Part shown: positions 1 to 11,400 of the stretch, one piece after another
How the letters are laid out: each line of letters begins with the position of its first letter
Numbering within the stretch: the stretch's first letter is position 1
Assembly (NCBI GenBank): GCA_903813345.2
Contig: CAIIXF020000007.1
Span: 17,969,564-18,033,563, forward strand
Reading direction: 5' to 3'
Length of the DNA stretch: 64,000 nt
Source of the DNA: Owenia fusiformis
Lineage: Eukaryota > Annelida > Polychaeta > Sabellida > Oweniidae
Made by a program: the position numbers and the translations under genes
Notes under the pieces: generated by a model
Told to the model about the DNA's origin: nothing
What the model saw: the letters and a program-made list of their open reading frames with translations, nothing else
Database searches by the model: none

Positions 1-40
1 TTTACTGTAATCAAGTGATTTCCTTTTTAGAAGTTATGTA

Positions 41-2003
41 CAGGGTGATCCAGAAGTAACGTCAAAGATGTTGTAATTTCAAAAGTATTCATCAGATCTT
101 CATGAAATTTGGTATACATGTACCCACAACATTTCTGAGTTACCATCTCAAAGATTGGAATTCAATCATTTCATTGGTTGAAATTATGGTTGCTATAGTA
201 ACCCGATATCGCGTAACCCGGGGCAAATTACTTAACGTGTAATGCGTAATCTCAAAATATCAACAAGATCTGAAATTGTTATATCCTCAACATTTTATTT
301 CACAACAATATAAATCATACTATTGCACAGTTACTAATAATAGTTCATTCTACATAATTGCCACCATTTGCAACACATTTCTCATGTCTGGATACCCATT
401 CCTTGAACACAGAATTAAATCCATTAGAACTCATTCCTTGTAGGGCTAGTACTACGGCATTTTTCAATTCCTCACAGGATTGAAAATTATTTCCACTAAG
501 GTTTCTTTTTAGTTCCCCATACAAATAAAAGTCACTGGGGGCAAGATCAGGTGAATAAGGGGCATGTTCAAGTTGTTGAAATCCAAGTGTTTGGACTGTG
601 TTGCTGGTCAGGATTGCAGTGTGCGTAGGGGCATTGTCCCAATGCAAGATAAACTGCTGCAGATGTCCGGGACGCTTTTTCCTCAGGGAACGTTGAAGAT
701 CACGCTTCAGAACCTGAAAAACAAATGTTTAATGGTTGTTAAACCAGTTGTTTCATTGATTGGATTTGGATTTGAATCATGGCCATGGAGTTATAATTAT
801 ATTGACAGTGAACAACATTTAAATACTTTAATTTAAAAATAAAATTCACAGTATGATGTATTATTAGAACAAATGATATCTTACCTTTGCAATGTAAACG
901 GCATTAATTCTCTGGCCAATGGGAACAAAATGGGTTAACACCATTCCTCTAATGTCAAAGAATGTCACAACCATTTGTTTCTTTTGTGGAATTCCTGGTA
1001 CTATTTTAGGCTTGGTTGGTGTTGGGGAGTTGTCATGTTTCCACGATGAACTTTGTTGCGTGGTCTCTGGGATGTAGAATGATAGCAATGATTCGTCACT
1101 CGTAATGATCTTGTTAAGAAAGTCATCTCCATCTCTCCGATATTTTGCAAGAAAGTCCCTTGAAGCCTTAACACGCCGGTCTTTCTGCTCCTGTGTCAAG
1201 TCATGCGGCACCCATTTAGCAGACACCTTCTTTAACAGACAGTCCTTTGTCAGTATCCGTTGCACAGTCCCATAGCTCAGATCGTGTTTTTCAGCCAATT
1301 CTCTGATAGAAATTTGCCTATTGTCCATAACATCAGCTTCAATTGCTTTGATGGTTTGATCATCGAATGACGACACTGGCCTGCCTCCTCGCTGCTTGTC
1401 TACCACTTCATCATATCCACTGGAATACTTGTTAAACCACCTGTAAATGTTTCTCTCAGCAATGGCAGCTTTACCATATGCCTTCTTTATCTGTCTTATA
1501 GTCTCTTTTACACCTTTCCCCAACTTTACACAGAACTTAATGTTTGTTCTTTGCTCTATTTTACTCTGACTTGGCGCCATCTTGAATTGGGTGGGTTAGT
1601 GTCCTTGGTCATGTTAGTATTTGTCATGGATGATGGAAGCAATTCAAAGAAATTGAAAGCTTTTTATGAATGCCTATTGTGACATCACAACTATTACATA
1701 TTTGTTACCATGGCAACAAATATAAAAATCATAGAAAACAAACAATGAACATTTTCAAATGTTACTGACTTTTTAAATTAGAGAAATTCACAAAAACGTT
1801 ATGGTTTCTCTTCAATTTGCCCCGGGTTACGCGATATCGGGTTACTATAGCAACCATAATTTCAACCAATGAAATGATTGAATTCCAATCTTTGAGATGG
1901 TAACTCAGAAATGTTGTGGGTACATGTATACCAAATTTCATGAAGATCTGATGAATACTTTTGAAATTACAATGTCTTTGACGTTACTTCTGGATCACCC
2001 TAT
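41..2003 (-). mobile_element. Mariner element, structurally complete, TA-flanked
   Basis: A Tc1/mariner-superfamily DNA transposon of 1963 bp. It is bounded by TA dinucleotides (39-40 and 2004-2005), the expected duplicated target. Its terminal inverted repeats are unusually long: about 190 bp at 41-229 and 1814-2003, differing at only about three positions that I can see, which implies a recent insertion. Most mariners have TIRs of 25-40 bp. The transposase lies on the minus strand between the repeats. The left flank (1-38) resembles 2318-2358, so the element appears to have landed in a copy of a local repeat. Confidence 0.93.
345..1580 (-). CDS. Mariner transposase (DD34D), two exons with a 171-bp intron
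   Basis: Transposase that would cut and paste the surrounding element. Exon 1 is 1580-885 (232 codons), exon 2 is 713-345 (122 codons plus stop), giving 354 residues, the usual mariner length. The intron 714-884 starts GTAAGAT and ends TTTTTCAG after a pyrimidine tract, is phase 0, and its removal joins the two halves in frame with the expected family residues at the seam. Seen motifs: N-terminal paired helix-turn-helix region, GGRP, WVPHDLT, first catalytic Asp in TSDES, second in HWDN, third in SPDLAPSDF with exactly 34 residues between the last two Asp. No internal stop or frameshift is visible, so the protein may be functional. Mariner transposases are normally intronless, so the intron is the odd feature. 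Confidence 0.92.
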
Positions 2004-2005
2004 AT

Positions 2006-2477
2006 GGATTTATTAAAAATGGCCTAAATCACTCAAAAAGTTCTTAGAATGGTGAAAAAGTGCATGATTTTAAAAGAATTTTTGGCCGGGGGGGTGTTCG
2101 CTTGGACCCCTGAACCCCCCCCCCCCCCAGGAATGCTATTACATTATGAAATTATTTTGGATGCTTCCTTTACAGCAGACTTTAACCAAACTTAAAAGAG
2201 TCTCTCTGTAATCAGGTTTGTTTTGCCTTGTCAAAATATTTTGTTTTGTTAATGGATTAATAAAGTTTCTTTAGACACATCCTTTAAAGCAGACTCTAAT
2301 CAAACTGGAGAGGCTAGGTTTACTGTAATCAAGTGTTTTCCCTTTAATAAGTTATGTTTTTGGATTTAATTATTTAAGACGCATCCTGTAATAATATCTG
2401 ATTGCATTTTCTCCATCAATAAACAAATTATTCTGATTAGAGAATTTCTTCCTTACAGACACATCTTCCTTACTTTA
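2006..2477. repeat. Spacer of degenerate short repeats, no gene
   Basis: Repeat-derived spacer between two mariner copies. It holds a G/C homopolymer run near 2090-2118. It also holds several diverged copies of a unit containing 'gacacatcc' and 'tttactgtaatcaagtg'; the latter recurs at 1-17. The stretch about 2023-2085 is repeated in diverged form at about 5450-5507. No coding potential seen. Confidence 0.5.
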
Positions 2478-3551
2478 CAGGGTGTTCCAAAAGTAACAGG
2501 ACTGGTGCTGGCATTTTGTCAATTTTGCACTGAGTGTCTTCAAATTTTCACAACTTGTACTTTGAAGTATTGCAACTAAAATTGCAAAGTTTCAGAAAAA
2601 ATGATGAAATGCAGTTAGAGTTATGGTTACTATAGTAACATGACATCCCAATACCCGGGGCAACTTTTTTCCTGAACATGTGATATCTAACATTTTTGTA
2701 TTACTACTGAAGAAAGTATCTAATTCACCTATTATAATACAACATTTCTTGTTTATTTTATTAGTTGCTTTGTTGTACAGGTGTTGCTATACAACTCAGA
2801 TTCAAGTATAATTTCACAATGATAATAATATTTATTCAATTTCCTGGAATATCACTATGTATAACAGTCCGAACAATTCACGGTTGAGTTTTTGAAAAGA
2901 CCCAATTTGAAGCCAGGCATCTACCTTGATAGCACGCCTGCCCGCAGGTACACCATTAAAGACTATACAGCGATAGAGAAGCTAGGTCTTGAGGTCTAAA
3001 ACAATGCTCCATACTCTTCTGATCATGCAATATCTAATTTTTACTTATATTGAGAATGGAATACAAATCAGTGCTGTAAGACCTTTAAAGATGAGAATGA
3101 CCTTCTCCAAATTGTCCAATTGACGCTGCGTGACATGTCCTCAAATGGGTTCATGCGTGTGTTTGGGTCATGGATACAGAGTCCTACTCTTGTACTGACC
3201 AAAGAGGAGCCTATTTTTCAAAGTAGAGGATATTTAGGCATATCAAATGATGTAAAACAAATGTAATTCACATCAGTTGTTGCATATCAACTTTGATATG
3301 GCATGCACAAAATGATATAGCATGTACAAAATGCTTAATGTCTCTGTAATTTTTTGCGTGGAATGTTGCCCCGGGTATTGTGATGTCATGTTACTATAGC
3401 AACCATAACTCTACCCGAGTTTCACATGTTTTGTCGAAATTTTGCGATCTTAGTAACGATACATAAAAGTACATTATGTGAAATTTTGAAGATGATTGGT
3501 GCATAATTAACAAAATGCCAGCACCAGTCCTGTTACTTTTGGAACACCCTG
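2478..3551 (+). mobile_element. Decayed mariner element with long inverted repeats
   Basis: A 1074-bp mariner relative between TA dinucleotides (2476-2477 and 3552-3553). Ends begin CAGGGTGTTCCAAAAG and are inverted copies extending inward for about 190 bp. The inner part of the repeat, with 'ctatagtaac' and 'acccggggcaa', is shared with the element at 41-2003, so the two belong to one lineage. Only the 3' part of a transposase remains inside, so the copy is internally deleted and non-autonomous. Confidence 0.88.
2925..3182 (+). pseudogene. Mariner transposase C-terminal remnant
   Basis: Plus-strand reading aligns by eye to the C-terminal third of the transposase encoded at 345-1580. It keeps a recognisable second-Asp region (LDSTP), NAPYSSDH, NFYLY and DMSSNGFMRVF. 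The third catalytic Asp is replaced by Asn (ISNFYLY against PSDFYLY), and stop codons interrupt the frame before NNAPY and after NFYLY. The N-terminal two-thirds is missing. It is non-functional. Confidence 0.8.
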
Positions 3552-3689
3552 TATAATTATGATTACAAGATGGAGTATTGCCTAGTGTCTGAATTTGCAG
3601 AATTGGAGAATTGCGAAATTATTTCAAATGTTTTAAAAATGCTACATACATTTTCCTTTTGACTGGAATTTAATAAGAAAACATCTCTG

Positions 3690-4560
3690 CATTTATTTCT
3701 TTTTTTTTCTTTTTTTTCTTTTAAAATAGTCTTTATTTCATTCATTTACTAAATATATAGACAGTACATGATTTATAAAAACGGGTTTACATAATCTCAT
3801 TGCAGTAGTTTGGATAATAAATTCCATTTGGAACAATAATACACATTTTTTCTACAATTAATTTCATATTTTATCATAAAAAGTATCTTTTCAAATGTTC
3901 TTTGTTCTTTACTATTCAGTTCTAAAATGTAGGATTTGTAAATGCTGTAAGCAACTATACTTGTAAAATAATTCAGAAAATTAGTTTGAGAGTCTTGGCC
4001 ATTATAACCAATTATTATTTTTTTATACGAAATATTGAGACCACATGTGTTGTATATAAATTTCCATATATCCTTTGACAAACAACATTCAAAAAGAATA
4101 TGTTTCAAATCACATAAGTGATTGCAAATACTACAATGATAATAATTTGTTATACCATAGATAAATAAGTCAGTTAACCCAGGAAGTATGTTATTAATTA
4201 GTTTGAAATTAAAATTGGCAACTTTTTTGTCTTTAATTTTGATGATCTTGCTAACAAAAAAATTCTGCCAATTTATTTCATCTATTTTACATTGATTTGT
4301 TATACAGAAATCTCTTTCCCATTTTTTTGAGACAAACCATTTTTCAGATTTTTTATTCTTCAATATGTTATAAAAGAAATTGGATTTTTGGCCTCTAAAA
4401 TCTAATTGAACATTTTTTACTTTGAAATTGAGTTTTCTTGATATATTTGTGAAGTTTGCTTGTTCTATGTTAATGATTTTTTTTATTGATTTCATTACAA
4501 TTGAGACTTGAAAATATTCTGAAATCCAATTTATTTTATTTCTCAATTTTTCTAGAATAT
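3690..4560 (-). mobile_element. LINE (non-LTR retrotransposon) 3' fragment, RT C-terminal zinc-binding domain
   Basis: A minus-strand open frame of 249 residues (3797-4546) resembles the C-terminal end of a LINE ORF2 downstream of the polymerase core. It has FKLINNILPG, followed by a CSIC...H...C cluster (CSICNHLCDLKHILFECC) and a DIWKF motif, typical of the zf-RVT domain of L1/Tx1-type elements. The catalytic polymerase and endonuclease regions are absent, so the copy is 5'-truncated. The A-rich tail expected at the 3' end is visible as a T-rich run at about 3695-3725. No stop codon interrupts the surviving frame, so the insertion is not very old. The exact clade is not assigned. Confidence 0.78.
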
Positions 4561-4744
4561 AGTTTACAAATGACTTACTATCAAAATGCTATCAGAAACC
4601 AACAAGATTTAATAAACTAATCAAAGTAATCTTGCATAACCATTACAATGTAATTATTAGAACAATGTAATTATCTAAATTATACTAAAAAGTATGCCTT
4701 ACATTTACGTTTTCTCTTATTTCCATTGGGCACAAATATTTCTC

Positions 4745-5130
4745 ATTGCATATATTTATACTTAAAATTATCCTTAAATTTCAGTATATTTTTCAGTACA
4801 TTTTTATACTGACTTTTGCACTTAAATTTCAGTACATTTTTCAGTATATATTTGTACTTAAATTTATCCTTAAATTTTCAGTGCATTTTTCAGTATATTT
4901 TTGCACTTAAATTTGTCCTTAAAATTCAGTACATTTTTCAGTACATATTTATACTTAAATTTGTACTTAAAATTCAGTATATTTTTCAGTACATGAATTT
5001 GTACTGAAAAATATACTGAAAAAAATTCAGTGCATTTTTCAGTACAAAAATATACTTAAATTTGTACTGAAACAAAACTAGTACATTTTTCAGTACATAT
5101 TTGTACTGAAAACGCTCCTTTCAGTACAAA
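4745..5130. repeat. Self-complementary tandem repeat (TTTTCAGTACA units)
   Basis: An irregular tandem array of units such as TTTTTCAGTACAT, TTTGTACTTAAATTT and GTACTGAAAA. Because CAGTAC and GTACTG occur together, many neighbouring units can pair with each other and the array could fold into cruciforms. Open frames across it are by-products of the repeat and are not called as genes. Confidence 0.75.
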
Positions 5131-5394
5131 TGCTCTGCCCTAGTGATTCAGTCGATATTTCATCAAACTTCAAAGCGACCTTGAATAAACCAGAGGTTCA
5201 TGAACAAACCTAAACAGGTGATAACGTAAAAAGAAAGAGAAATTCAAAACTCGATTATGGTCTTCTCTTAAAAGCATGTTATTTGATAAATTGATTAAAT
5301 CGTTCAAAGTGTGTGCAGGCCCGTAGCCAGCTTTTGCCATTTTGATACTCAATGCGTTATCTAGCATTACAACTTAGTTCCATTTTTGCACAGA

Positions 5395-5545
5395 AACGCT
5401 GATTTTCAGGTATTTTTGGAACAACTCATACAATGCAAGATGCTCATTAAATCACTGGAAAAGTGCTCAAAATGGTGAAAAACTGCATGATTTTGAAAGA
5501 ATTTTCGGCTCGAACCCCCAGAAGCCCCCCCCCCCCTCTGGTATT
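5395..5545. repeat. Dispersed repeat ending in a C-tract
   Basis: A diverged second copy of the segment at about 2023-2120: both carry 'atggtgaaaaa', 'tgcatgatttt', 'aaagaattttt/cgg' and end in a long C run. The first part (about 5402-5460) recurs again at about 5938-5990. It is a low-copy dispersed repeat of unknown class. Confidence 0.5.
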
Positions 5546-6320
5546 TAAGGGCCTATGCGTATGTGAAATGGAATTGTAAGTTAAATGCAAATGTTTTCTC
5601 TAACACCGATCAGCATCATAAAGATAAACAAAAATGTTGTCAAAATTTAATTGACTTGTACTACATGTACTAATATCGGACAAGACGCTGTTGCTGTTAT
5701 TGAAGTAAAAAGTAATCCAAATGCATTGCAAAGTATATATTAAACGCGGGATTAAGTAACACTAAAGGTTAAATCATAATTCGCACAATGTGGTTTCAAT
5801 AATACATCAAGCCTGTTTTGGCAAAAACTCGAGTTTCTGCTGATTTGACCTTGCAATGTACACTACTTTATAAGTACAGGATGGGCTAAAAAAATTGGAC
5901 ACTTTTGTATCACTCTTAAAAGTATTAAAGACCCCATCAGGTATTTTCGGAACAATTCATACAATGCTGGGTGCTCATTAAACCTTGGTTTCTATAATAA
6001 AAAGTCTCGATGTTGTTACAATTTTATCCTAAACAGAAAATGATTGTCTAAGGATCAAAATAACAATGTTAATTTGGCTAGATTTGATTAAGATGATTGA
6101 AAAATAGTGACGAATAAAGACTTATACCTAAAATAAAAGAAATTATGAAATATGCTGCAATTTTAAATTAATTTTTTTTTCGAACTAATCCGTTACATAT
6201 CTTGTTTTAAGAAAAAATGGTAAAAACTTACACTGTATGGTTTGAAACATTACAGAAATGTTCAAACTTTATACTCCCTAATTTTGGTTCATATCTGCTC
6301 TTTTAAGTAGAATATATAGA
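5546..6320. other. Gene-free stretch
   Basis: AT-rich sequence without a supported coding region. It holds the repeat copy at about 5938-5990 and a lone sequence at 5877 ('tacaggatgggc') that resembles a mariner end but has no partner. Confidence 0.4.
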
Positions 6321-6868
6321 GATTATCCTATATGAGGTTTAGGATACTGGGATTATCCCGAGGCCAATATAATATATCTGCCCGAGGGCCGTAGGTCCCG
6401 AGGGTAGATATATTATATTGGCCAAGGGATAATCCCAATATCCTGAACCGACTATAGGATGATCTGTTTATCCCATACAAATCACATTGTTCAATTGGCC
6501 AAAGCTCAGAAACTTTGCAACCAACCGTGGACTTATTTAAAATATTCATGTCCAGTTTTGTATTCTTGTCCGTAGCCGGATTTCCCTGTTCAAATCTTTG
6601 ATTATTAACGGGGCATACTGCTCCTTCCCTTCTTTAAAGCATCAAACAGATCGCGATTGTCTGCGTTTTTCTCCATTGTCGTTTACAGTATGCGCGCGAA
6701 CGTTACAAAAAGAGCCAATACGGGAACAGCGATTATGACGTAGCGGGCAGATATACTATATCTGCCCGCTCGGAGCGGGACATAAAGCTATATCTGCCCG
6801 CTGATGAAAATATAAGTTTTTACAAACCGGCTTTATGTACCCGTAACACGTCCAAGTATGGGATAAAA
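6321..6868. mobile_element. Hairpin-headed inverted-repeat element, copy 1
   Basis: A long head palindrome (6321-6463) has arms of about 60 bases. It contains GGTTTAGGATA / TATCCTGAACCGAC and nested GGGATTATCCC arms around the loop CGAGGGCCGTAGGTCCCGAG. It is followed by a short inverted pair: TTATCCCATAC near 6468 and GTATGGGATAAAA near 6857. Inside, close to the right repeat, lies a second hairpin cluster built on GCGGGCAGATAT / ATATCTGCCCGC (about 6742-6805). No protein is encoded. The same layout recurs in five more places in this window. Confidence 0.7.
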
Positions 6869-8085
6869 GTAAGTATCCCATTTTTATTTGCTCACCCTGT
6901 ATGTATATTATGGTATTAAATATTATAAAAGGTGAGCTCAATCTCACTAGCTCAAGTTTTGGGTTAAATTTAGTCTAGCGTTCATAAGAAACCAAAGGAA
7001 AAGTACGATCGTGTGCTATACACTATAATGTATTTGCTACTGTAAGGTATGTAAATCATTTATTATTGCATATAAAACAAGATGGATTTGAATTCAGAAC
7101 TATGCAAGGTCCGATGTTAAACAGTTGTTATTCAGTTAAATCAATTTACGGTAACATGTTGTATTAAACGACTGATAATTGTCCCAAGAAGCTTTCACAC
7201 GTGTTTCAATCAAATATAATATATAGATACAAAAGTACCATTGTTAACAAAATTAGCGGCAGTTGTAAATAAATGGTTTTAAAATTTCCTTTTTACGTCT
7301 AGAGGACTTAATAATATATATTATCCTAAAATAATTGTTATGCCATGTTCTTTACAAAGTACACAATTGACACAATAAATGACCACCACTGTCGGATAGC
7401 AGAGTGAAGGCTAAAATTCACACATATTTGCTCAAAGAACAAAGTTCCCTCTTGAAACTTTCATACTTTAAACTAGCAATATTTATTCTTCGTCTTTGGA
7501 CAAGCCAAGCATTTGAATAAAGGAATTTTCGAATGAATTGTGACCTTCATTCGATAAATTTAGGTCTCTACATGTAAGTAACAAACAGACCACAGATTTA
7601 AAGCACATTGGGAATGCACATTTATTAACCTTGACTTTCTATATAATGTAGGTTATGCATGTTAAATAGCAAACACCAAATGAATATCTCGGAAAATATA
7701 TTTATAAATATTTTCACGTTGAGTTAACCAAATACCTGGATTGTGCGGGATAATACATTTGTTGAAATAACAGAGGCATATTACGAAGGTTAAACAAGGG
7801 GTTTATTATTTAAGACCTGACCTGTTTTACAGCATTTGTAAGTAAAGTCAAGAAATGGTATTCATGAAATAAATGGTTCCTTTTGAAAAATAAGAAAATT
7901 TGCACTTTCCGTACGTGTACTTTTTTGATTTGATTTCATGGTATTTTGGAAACACGTTTTGGTATGAATGTATTGGCGCATATCCAATTTCTCTGGTTTC
8001 AATGTACATGTCATGTATAAATAGTGACACACCTCATTATTATCACATCAATGCTTCTTATGGTAAGTGTTACTTAAACTTAATA
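6869..8085. other. Gene-free stretch
   Basis: No supported gene, RNA or element boundary seen. The short open frames here on both strands lack splice context or family motifs. A lone 'gctcaccctgta' at about 6890 resembles a mariner-type end without a partner. Confidence 0.4.
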
Positions 8086-8330
8086 CATGGTGAGCCAAAA
8101 AGGCAACCGAAACAAATGTTCAAGCTTTAAGACTTACTTTGCACAGTTGAACCGTGTTCAATGTTATTTTACAATGTTAGTTTCATTGGTCTATTCTAAT
8201 GGTCACGCGTCAAATTTGCCTCTAGAGACGAGAACATTGAACGATGTCAAAATGTGCTAAATGTAACCTTAATCAATGCTAATAACTGAATTGTAAACAT
8301 TTGTTTGGGTTGTCTTTTTGACTCACCCTG
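8086..8330. mobile_element. Short inverted-repeat MITE
   Basis: About 245 bp bounded by imperfect inverted ends: CATGGTGAGCCAAAAAGGCA on the left and the complement of CAGGGTGAGTCAAAAAGACA on the right, matching for some 35 bp up to 'aaacaaatgtt'. The ends resemble Tc1/mariner MITEs (TA at 8084-8085); the right flank is not a perfect TA. It is non-coding and sits 170 bp upstream of the VWA gene start. Confidence 0.65.
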
Positions 8331-8498
8331 TTTATCTATTCACTTTGCATGCCCACAACTGATAAAAGATCAGATTTTATTTACTGATCTGCCATGAGTT
8401 TTCCGTTGTCATATGTCATAATTAAAGGTAATTGTTATCGTATTTAATATCTCATGGTTCTGTTTGGACGATTTCTAGGCGTGATGCATGATTGAAAA

Positions 8499-11400
8499 AT
8501 GGATATACCGAAATGCCTACGTGTACATATATTGCTGTTAGCAATCTTAGTGTTCAATACACAAGTGTCGAATTCGTCTTGTACACTCCTTGGTGACAAC
8601 GTAGAAGTTAACCTGATAAGCGACCTGCTTCACCAGCACCTTAAAGTTGAGGCTACAAGAAAAAAGAGACAAGCAATTGACATTGGTGGACCTCTGCCTG
8701 GCGGTGGGACCGGAGAAGAAATAGAACCTTCAGCAGGTACAGTACTGTCTTTGATTCTGCACTAGTTGCAATTCTGACAATTACTTTGTACTTAAAGTGG
8801 CAACATGGCCCATAGAGAGAAAATTGAAAAATTTCACTTTATCTGAGCTATCAGGACAACGTTTGGCTTAATATCTTCTTTGTCAGACCTATTTTCTTAA
8901 AATGTATGGTCATGCTTAATATTTCAGCATTTAGAAGTGTAAATATAAGTTTGAAGTTTTCATAAGAGAAAAAACATAGATTTTTTTAAGATTTATTATA
9001 TTTCAAGATTTTAACTTCAGGAATTTCAACTGAAATAATGTTCATCCAGGGGGCTTCTTTATATATTGTATTGTATTTATTATTTATTATAGTGTCACGC
9101 CATAAAATATTACATAGTACTAAAACGATATTAAAAAACATTGGCCCTGCCGATGTCGGCATATGAGACACTTAACAACAATTCGATTAATAAGTTAATG
9201 TAAGAATGTTCGACGTTTCATACAGAGTTTAATTACAGTCTTTGCTAGGGAACGTTGCAACAATTCACAATTCATAAGTAAGCAATACTGTCCTAGACTA
9301 GTGGTATCAAAGTCATTCCCTATTAGCGACCTGGCCTTATGCAAAAGCTCTCTCCTCTCAGTCTCATAAAGGTGACATTCTATAACAAAATGAATTTCTG
9401 TTTCCACGGCGTTGCCACAGAGACATAGTCGCTCATTAAGTGGAATGTTGGTGTATCTCCCAGTCTCTAATTTGAGTGGCAACGTTCCGCTTCTAAGTTG
9501 GGCAATAGCACGCCTCTGAAAGCGAGTGAGGTTCGCATTAACATAGTATTCCGGACCAATGGCGTGTGTCTTATGTAATCGATATGTTCTAACTTTATTA
9601 CCATTAACATTGCGTCCGTCATTCCACATTTGACGATGCCAAAGCTCGTGATCACAGTTAAATAAAATATCGTGCAAATCACGAAGTTCTTTTCTGATGT
9701 CAGGGATTTCGTCTCGTGTTATAAGATGATCAAAATCATGAGTCTTAATGAGTTTAATTGTTTTTGCTTCCCAGGTCCGAGCTCGACGCATTGACCAAAT
9801 ATGTATTTATATAGATAATGAAAATATGTTAGCCTTGGTGAAATATCTTTCGAAATATATATTGACACCCCTACGTGTAGGTCCATGATCGTTTGATACA
9901 TCTCTGGACTAATTGCCCAACCTTTAATACATTTCAGATACTTTTTTAGTCCCCGTCTAAAGTTTGAAAATATTTTTTTATCATTCATTTACTATTTGTC
10001 AGGACTTAAAAAGTGATTTTAGAGATTTTTGAACGAAAACATTTTTTTGAAATTTCTTAATCATCAAATATTTCTTAATGCATTTCAAAAAAGATTATCT
10101 TTTTAACACCAATGCAAAGGTTGAACAAAGGACACACTATTTGAATAATAAAATGCCATATTTAATGGGCCACTTCAATGTTTTAGCATATCAAAAATAT
10201 TTTGAAACATTAGTGATGTCACTAAGGTACCAAAAACTTTTTGAAAAAAATTGAAATTTTTTTTTCGATGTCAATCTTTTCTAAATATGTTAGACTTTCT
10301 TAAAAAACCAATGTTGATTGTCTAACCAGGTTAAAAGGAAGAATAAATTATGTTTTAGATATCATTGTACCATTGGTTTCTATGAGAACTAAAATTTTGA
10401 AATGCATTTTTCTCAGAACCATTTTCATGCACTGATAAGTTCATTTCTCGCTTATTAATGAACCGATTTTCTTAATTTTTTCGGCAAAAAACACGGGAGG
10501 ATGAATGCTATGCATTGGTATGAATTGTCTATCAAAAACCACTTTTTGAAATTTAAAAAAAAAGTTTCACATATCACACTTTGATAACATTGGGTAAGAC
10601 TACAATATAAGCCAAAGTGGTTTAAACTTTATATGGGGCCTTTAATGCATTTACAATTGTTTGTGTTTACAATTTCTTTATGTATGAAAAATAAAGAATA
10701 TTCTTGCCAAGAATACACATGACAATCAATTTTATGATGTATTCATTCATATTAACTTGAGAAACCTCATTCCATTATTATGTAATTAACATTTTAGATT
10801 GTGAGGAAGGTAAACTTGATCTTTACTTCGTGGTAGACAACAGTGATAATATCAACACTAAGCAATTCAATGGAATAATAGAATTCTTCCAAGTATGGTT
10901 ACGATATGTAAAAATAGGGGATTCGAAATTGCAAGTTGGAATGATAACGTCTGGAACACAACCGGATGTACTATTCAACTTAAAGAATTACACAACTAAA
11001 GAGGAGATATTGAATGCAGTGAATACGCGACTTAAACATACTGGCGGGGAAGCTAAAACGCTCTCTGCAATGGCATTGATGTTGGATTCCTATACCATTG
11101 AGAATGGTGACAGATCTGACGCAAATAATGTTGGTATGACAGTTTTTATTTTCTAAAAATGTTATAATTTTATGATGAATTTATCATTTTAAAAAAACGA
11201 TGTCCCTTGTGTAATAGATGTTCTCGTACTTCAGAGTCTCGTGGATTACAAATTATATCTCATATTATGTTATCCCAGTCATTTTTTTAAAAAATAATAC
11301 GCACATAGCAACGTAATTGTTTTCTCAACGTGCACAGCTATTCTTATAACCGGTGGACCATCACCCAGTGATACAGTTAAAGCGGTCGAAATACTGAGCC

